From Diploptera punctata (Eukaryota; Arthropoda; Insecta; Blattodea; Blaberidae), in contig JASPKZ010000419.1 of the NCBI GenBank assembly GCA_030220185.1, positions 3,367,501 through 3,431,500 of the forward strand: DNA of 64,000 bases, read 5' to 3'. Under the pieces are notes generated by a model, which saw only the letters and a program-made list of their open reading frames with translations, searched no databases and was not told where the DNA came from. This document shows, piece by piece, positions 58,533 through 64,000 of this stretch (positions within the stretch are counted from its first letter, which is position 1; every line of letters starts with the position of its first letter). The position numbers and the translations under genes were made by a program.

Positions 58533-58962
58533 ATTAATTAAATAAAAATAAAACGTAGTTTTATTTGATTTTCATATTTATTATATAATTCAGTGACAGC
58601 TCTTTCGGTACACTGTACCTTCTTCAGACATGTTAACAAATTATGAATTGTGTTCCAACTGATCTAAGCAACAATACAACAATATTTATTTATATTTTTA
58701 AATTTAACAAAGGGAATTCATTCAAATCAAGTTCAGAGTTTAAAAGTAGTAAAAAACTGTTAAATTCTCAACTTGATTTGAATGAATCCCCTTTGTTAAA
58801 TTTAAATAAATATTGTTGTATTGTTGCTTAGATCACTTGGAACACAAATCATAATTTGTTAACATGTCTGAAGAAGGTACAGTGTACCGAAACAGCTGTC
58901 ACCGAATTATATAATAAATACGAAAATCAAATAAAACTACGTTTTATTTTTATTTAATTAAT
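58533..58962. repeat. Palindrome with arms of about 205 bp and a hammerhead-like core
   Basis: The left arm (58533-58742) and right arm (about 58759-58962) are inverted copies, both ending in attaattaaataaaaataaa. The right arm contains CTGAAGA (58868-58874), a GGTAC/GTACC stem, GAAA (58889-58892) and a C...GTC segment, arranged as in the minimal hammerhead ribozymes known from Penelope-like elements, but with one extra A before the stem. The left arm holds the same core on the other strand (58592-58632). Confidence 0.8.
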
Positions 58963-58975
58963 GAACATATTTGAT

Positions 58976-59374
58976 TTCAAAGTGTATTCAGCAAAACTAA
59001 TCAGGTCTCCCAACTAGGAAAATACCTTCAGACAGATAATTTTCATTGTGCTTTTTAACATTGCCAAGTATATGAGGGGATGAAACTTCCCAGCTTGATA
59101 ACACACAGCATTCAAGTGGTGTAACTATAGCAAGCACACGTATGAGAAGATTAATTTTTTTTTCTGCTGAATTGACTACACTACCTCTTGCATAGAAAAA
59201 TAATCTCTTCATGAAAAAAGTATAGTTGTAAACAGACTCTAGTGTCACTAATCAAAAAAGAACTGTGTACACAATGAAAATAAGTAAGTAATTTATGAAC
59301 AGTTATTACACTCTCATTGGGAAATTCTAGATATTTTTAAAGCATATCCTATCTCATTTAATATTATAATGGGT
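58976..59374. other. Intron flank of a duplicated exon
   Basis: Part of this stretch (from about 59220) aligns with 53840-53940. No gene is seen. Confidence 0.55.
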
Positions 59375-60180
59375 AAAATTATTGAAAACATACCTCCATG
59401 TTTGGGTTGTAAAATGGGAAACACTAGATTTCACGTAATATGTTATGGAGATGATGTCGTTCTCCTTTCAGAATCTGAAGATAATTTACAAAGATCTTTA
59501 CATCAATATGAAAATTAACACGAACAAGACAAAATGCATAACAATATCAAAAGATCCGGTAAGATACAAATTAGAAGAGGAAAGAAAAATTATAGAACAA
59601 GTGTCAGAATTTAATTATTTAGGTTTATTAATAACAAACACTAAAAATTTTATAAAAGAAGTAAAGAAACAAGCTGATAAAGCAGCGCAAATATCAGGGT
59701 ATATGAAAGGTTTAATTTGGCGCAACAAACATAAGTTAATAGAAAGCAAAACCTGCATATACAAAACGATAGTTTGACCAGTTATCGTATATGGAGCAGA
59801 AACTAGGACTGATACAACAAAAACTAAACAAATAATAAGCACATGCAAAATGAAAATTTTAAGAACTATTCAGGGGAAAACATTATTTGATAAAATACAC
59901 AATACAGAAATTAGAGACAAATGCCATATTCAAGACATAACCAAATTTATTATAGATAGACGAAAATATTGGAAGAGTCATATAGAAAGAATGGAAGAAA
60001 ACTGGCTTGCAAAAAGAGCTAAAGAAGATAGACCAATGGACGGGAGAAGAACAAGAGGAAGACCAGCCAAGAGATGGATACACAGTGAATGCACATCCAA
60101 TACGTCTTCCTCCAAGGAGTGATTTTGGAAATAAATAGGATGAAAATCCTACAAATTAAGTTTGAGAAGAAGAAAAAGAA
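59375..60180 (+). pseudogene. LINE-D, RT palm to C-terminus
   Basis: The most complete LINE-D copy. It contains the catalytic box ICYGDDVVLLSESED (YGDD, about 59445). After a frameshift come MKINTNKTKC, EQVSEFNYLGLLITNTKN, VIVYGAETRTD and RRKYWKSHIERMEENWLAKR, then GRRTRGRPAKRW and a GAA-rich tail ending near 60180. One stop separates the thumb (59777). It is inserted into the intron upstream of one of the duplicated exons, on the strand opposite to the host gene. Confidence 0.87.
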
Positions 60181-60325
60181 TCTTAGAACACTCTTATTTA
60201 TTCATACAATTCTAAGACTGACACCTGTATAAGTTTCCTGTAAGTTAATAAACCTTCTAAAGTTATAGTACAGTTGGTGTTTTGCCAACATACTTGTAAA
60301 TCACAACATACTAATAAAGCATTAC

Positions 60326-60439
60326 CTCAAGTTCTGGATCCTGTGAAGAAAAGGGTTCAATTGCTGGATATGTTTCACATTTAATATAAATGCTCCTAAA
60401 TTGATTATCTTCTTCATTTTTTATGTCCATTTCCATGTC
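60326..60439 (-). CDS. Internal exon of the zinc-finger gene (38 codons)
   Basis: Acceptor ttttacag (AG at 60441-60440) and donor GTAATG (GT at 60325-60324). It reads DMEMDIKNEEDNQFRS ... EPFSSQDPELE, is acidic, phase 0 on both sides, and homologous to the 33-codon exon at 54167-54265. It could be spliced in series with that exon or be a mutually exclusive alternative. The sequence alone does not tell. Confidence 0.75.
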
Positions 60440-60599
60440 CTGTAAAATAAAATGTCACATAATATTTCAAATATAAAAATATATTAATATAATAAATTTG
60501 GGAATTTTTACATTATGAGGTTTCCTTAAAAGAATCAAATGAATTGTGAATTCTTCTTACCTCATATATCTATTTTTTTAACACAGAACTGCAGTAATG

Positions 60600-61790
60600 G
60601 ACAAACCATCTTTTCCAACTTCAGCTGTTTTCATGACTGTCAATTTTTTCTTTTGCCAGTAATTTTCTAGACTGACATCTGGTGTACTTCTGAAGAATTT
60701 TGTAATCAAATTTGGTTCATCTGGAACCTCAAAGTTCATGGTTCTAGTATGTTTTTTTTAATGTATATCTTTTCCCAAACTGTTAATTCCAAAAATGTAG
60801 ATAGATGTTTCAAAAGTTTTGCTTTTTCAATTCTTTGATTTTCTAATAAACTATGTGCTTCTATAGCTGATTTTTCAATTTCACGATTTTTTTATGTTTC
60901 TAGAGTGTTCTTATTTGCGAGTGTATAAGTTCCTTTTTGTTTTTCCTATATATACTTTATTGCAATCTTCGCAATTAATTTGATAAATTCCAGATTTTTT
61001 TGTTGTTTAACTTTTTATTAGTTAACAGAAGATTACCCAGGTGGAATTTGTTAATTGGAGGCAATGTTATATTAATTCTTTTTAAATCTTTTGAAATTTG
61101 TTATGAACTTCTGGATGGTAAGTAAATTTCTTGAATTTTTCATCTTTCTTGGAATTATGATGCAGAGTGTTGTATTCACATAACCTTTTTTGTTATTTAA
61201 ATTTCTTTAATTTCTTCTTTATTATGTCTTCATTGTAACCATTTATGTTAGTTATGTGTACAATATGATCATATTCATTCTCAAAATCCTCTACATTAAA
61301 TGGAATATTTATTAATCTGTGTAGGCTAATAGACTGTTGAAAATTGCACGCTTATGTGAAACATGATTAAAACCTGAAGATTTTATGTAGATATCAGCAT
61401 GAGTGTCTTTTCTATAAATATTAAATTCAATTCTTTGCAGTTGCTCATGTCTTATTAGGAACAAGTCTAAAAATGGGATCTTGTTATCTTGTTCTATTTC
61501 AATAGTGAATTACATCGATTCATCTTGAATGTATTTTGAATTGATTACAGAGATAATATAATCTACATATCTATACCAACACTTAAAAATCCAACGGTAA
61601 GCATTTGTGATATGAGATTCAAGATAATCCATAAATAAACTGGCCAAAAATGGAAAAAGTGGATTTCCCATTGCCAATCCAGAAATTTGTTTATAAAAAT
61701 TTCCCATTAAACATGAAAAGTTAGCAATATAAAGTTTATCCACATGAACAGATGATTGATATATGTTAATCATAGGTTATTTTACATGGG
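60600..61790 (-). pseudogene. Penelope-like element: RT and GIY-YIG endonuclease
   Basis: On the minus strand the RT is seen as NFYKQISGLAMGNPLFPFLA (about 61700), then CWYRYVDYIISVI, where the catalytic YVDD has become YVDY. The block IPFLDLFLIRHEQLQ, a HADIYIKSSGFNHVSHK block and, at the C-terminal end (about 60990), GIYQINCEDCNKVYIGKTKR follow. That last stretch is the signature of a GIY-YIG endonuclease. The order RT then GIY-YIG is diagnostic of Penelope-like elements. Many stops and shifts. The 5' part and any terminal repeats are not resolved. Confidence 0.85.
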
Positions 61791-62300
61791 AGCCATCCCA
61801 AGCCCTGACAACAATTCATAAAGAAAATTCCTTATACAGATTTACTAAAAAAATCTCCTTGTCTTCATTTATAATTTGTTGGCATTTTATGAGAGTAAAT
61901 AAAGCATTATTATTATTATTATTATTATGAGAGTCAGAGTGATAGAACAAACAACAATATTGCAAGTAGAACTCGTCAAGTTCTGTTTTAAAACAGCAGG
62001 AGTAAGAATATATGCCAACTGGTTGATATAACAATGAGAAAATGGCCAACACAGGAGAATAGGTAACATTCTTCATTTTCTGGAATTTCACACAACTTAG
62101 GGTCGAATGTTTGAACGCATTAGACAGTAAAAGGCGTTCTCTGCTGAGAAAGTTTTATCCAAATACATTTTGCTTACTCAGAAATCTATTCATGCGATAA
62201 TAATTGTAAGCTACCTGACGAGATACCTGAAGATCATAGCTCAAGATAGAAACTTATCGTGAAAATCCCGAAGGGAACCGATGGTAACCGATGTAGTTTG
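61791..62300. other. Spacer with short (ATT)n run
   Basis: It holds an (ATT)n run at 61907-61928. It may include degraded N-terminal Penelope sequence, but no motif supports that. Confidence 0.45.
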
Positions 62301-62323
62301 AAACCTTTGCACCTTTATCCAAG

Positions 62324-62515
62324 ATGTCGGACCTTGAAGACTTCGATCATGTTTTCGGTATACGCGGAGAAGAGGAATTTGATAGAGTCTACCAAAGAAT
62401 TCAACTGGAAGAACAGGAGAATCGGCGTAATATTGCGCGACGCAGACGTCGTTGTATACGGTATTATTTGCGGGACGCAAGCGTAAATGCGTTCCTCTAT
62501 AGCAGACGAAAATAA
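62324..62515 (+). CDS. 63-codon ORF in a CpG-rich patch, unidentified
   Basis: An ATG in good context (ccaagATGTCG) opens an acidic N-terminus (MSDLEDFDHVFGIRGEEEFD), then a charged helix-like segment and a strongly basic stretch (NIARRRRRCIRYYLRDAS). The local GC and CpG content is clearly above its surroundings, and a donor-like GGTAAGTC lies about 75 bp past the stop. The pattern recalls the N-terminus of PIF/Harbinger-type (HARBI1-like) nucleases, which would make it a transposon relic. A host first exon is the alternative. Both readings are tentative. Confidence 0.4.
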   Translation: MSDLEDFDHVFGIRGEEEFDRVYQRIQLEEQENRRNIARRRRRCIRYYLRDASVNAFLYSRRK

Positions 62516-64000
62516 CGGAAGTGGTTTTATCGCTGAGAATTCTGGGCAATTCGTTGCCAATATTACGAAAACGTCAACTTTCATGCATGACCGGTAAGTC
62601 TGCCGTTAATTCGATCTCAGCAATTGCTCACTGTGAGTCAGCTCACCAGTGATTGGAAGTAATTTCAGTAGAGACTAATGTATTTGCATGCGGCCCTCGT
62701 CTATAATATTGCGATGAACACACATGATACGTAGCCAGTGGGAACTTGGTGAGATCTACTTCCTGTTGTTTTCTGATTCATCACTCTGACCTTCATAACA
62801 TGCTGACAAATTGTAAATGAAATTGATGACATAATTTTGTAGTAACCCAGTGTATTTGAAAACCAATGCCACCAAAAGTCAAAATGCATCACATTGATAT
62901 TAGTTGTAAATATAGTGAGGTCAGTGTATTAAAATAACATTCTCAATGGGAGAGCAATTTTGTAAACATTTCCAGAATTTTTTACATTATTCATGTGACA
63001 TTGAAAATTGTTACACACTATGCCATGATTTAAAAATGTTCAAAATAACCATTTTCCCAATTAAAATGTGTATAAGAAAACTGACCAAAATTCAACCTAA
63101 TAATAAACACCAGACAAGGTTCGTGTGAATCATTTTGGTTTTAGTTAAAATAAAAAACTAATAAGAGTTCAACTTTCCAACATGTGACCGGACTATTTAA
63201 ATACATCCATAAATTTCTGCTAATTTTATTTTAAGGCTTCATTTTTAAAGAAATTTACTATATTTACAATGTTTCTTAGACTTTTTGTAATCATTATATA
63301 TATTTCTTTACAATAATCAAATAGATACATACCATAATGATGTGGCAGTCATATTAATTTTCATGAATATTCTATGTCACATTGCAGCGAACATATAAAT
63401 CATATACTCTCAAACTTCAACTTATTAAAATGTAGCCAATATAGATTTTATAAATTAATATGTTTTAACTGTTTATCCTAAATGCACTATTATAATAAAA
63501 AGCACGCTAAACAATAATTAAACTACACGATAAACTTCTCAAACGTCTTCCATTAGTTCTTGGAAAGGGTCTGATTAACTATTTTTGCTAAATATGATCA
63601 AACTCCTCCCTAGGATAAATCTATTTGCTGAGTTTTTAGTTGGCTTCTGTTTAAAATTTCAATATTGGGTTATTATGTTGCAGAGATGTTTGGGGTGTTT
63701 TTTTCTTGTAATTGGCAATGCTCATATCAATATCCTGTATATGCTGACTGCATTCCATTATTTCATATTGTAACCGTTAGGAGTCTGTTGGCACTTGAAC
63801 ATGGTGTATGGTTAGCAATTTGGAAAAATTGTTTGTATTACATGTTGGAAAGTTTGGAAAAGACTAGTATTTATCGCTCAAAATTGTTCTCAGTTCTACA
63901 GAATTGCAGTACACAAGCGCGAGATGCACAAACACTTCATGTAGCTTCCACTAGGTGGCAGTGAAATTGGTGTTACCAACTTTTGCAATAAATTCCCAAA
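62516..64000. other. AT-rich DNA, no gene recognised
   Basis: After the CpG-rich patch the sequence returns to AT-rich DNA. The ORFs here have no recognisable domain. It may be intergenic or further intron of the zinc-finger gene, whose first exon was not found. Confidence 0.5.

Larger units (their letters stand above)
55291..58962. mobile_element. Palindromic element, probably Penelope-derived, hosting nested LINE-B and Tc1
   Basis: A 13-bp duplication GAACATATTTGAT at 55278-55290 and 58963-58975 brackets this stretch. Its own sequence is 55291-55326 plus 58512-58962. The latter is mostly a long palindrome with a hammerhead-like core. The rest is a LINE-B (55327-58511), itself hit by a Tc1 element. 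Everything lies in the intron between two small exons of the zinc-finger gene. Confidence 0.75.

Noticed and set aside
58533..61790. Palindrome and Penelope RT as one element
   Set aside because: A host exon (60326-60439) and an independent target duplication ending at 58975 separate them, so they are different insertions even if related in origin.

Overview
This is a window of a large, AT-rich insect genome built almost entirely from transposable elements, with one recognisable host gene. Several LINE tails and tRNA-derived SINEs look like families I remember as abundant in cockroaches (Blattodea, Periplaneta-like). That placement is an inference from memory, not a search. Family labels used here (LINE-A to LINE-E, SINE-A to SINE-E, Rep-F) are local to this annotation.

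Layout. 0-5 kb: two head-to-tail RTE-type LINE-A copies, one carrying a tiny LINE-B insertion, followed by SINE-A and SINE-B copies. 5-9 kb: AT-rich DNA, the two-monomer repeat Rep-F, and a complete but decayed Tc1 element with IR/DR ends. 9-12.7 kb: AT-rich DNA with nothing recognised. 12.7-20 kb: SINEs, LINE-B pieces, a second Rep-F and a perfect hairpin. 20.3-26.6 kb: a reversed CR1/Jockey-type LINE split by a nearly full-length L1/Tx1-like element with ORF1 and ORF2. 26.6-32 kb: old SINEs, LINE-D and LINE-B fragments, and a CpG-rich DNA-transposon end. 32-41 kb: pyrimidine-rich plus strand with many ATT/ATA runs and no convincing genes. 41-47 kb: LINE, Tc1 and SINE fossils, a LINE-B nested in a LINE-B, and two tandem-repeat arrays.

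47.7-60.5 kb: a minus-strand C2H2 zinc-finger gene. I can place three exons: 60326-60439, 54167-54265 and a ten-finger exon at 49471-50523. All visible junctions are phase 0, and the two small upstream exons are duplicates with alignable intron flanks. A Tc1 element (47963-49523) sits inside the finger array; removing it with one TA joins the last finger in frame to further, decayed fingers. The large intron holds a three-level stack (hairpin element, LINE-B, Tc1) whose target-site duplications can all be read.

60.6-64 kb: a Penelope-like element with RT and GIY-YIG domains, then a CpG-rich stretch with a short conserved-looking ORF, then AT-rich DNA.

The most interesting observations are: a 3' module with a small hairpin shared by SINE-A and LINE-A, suggesting that LINE-A mobilises the SINE; the transposon that rewrote the end of a zinc-finger protein; the nested stack; and a long palindrome carrying a hammerhead-like core. 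I found no wholly new coding system, CRISPR array, rRNA or convincing functional tRNA gene.
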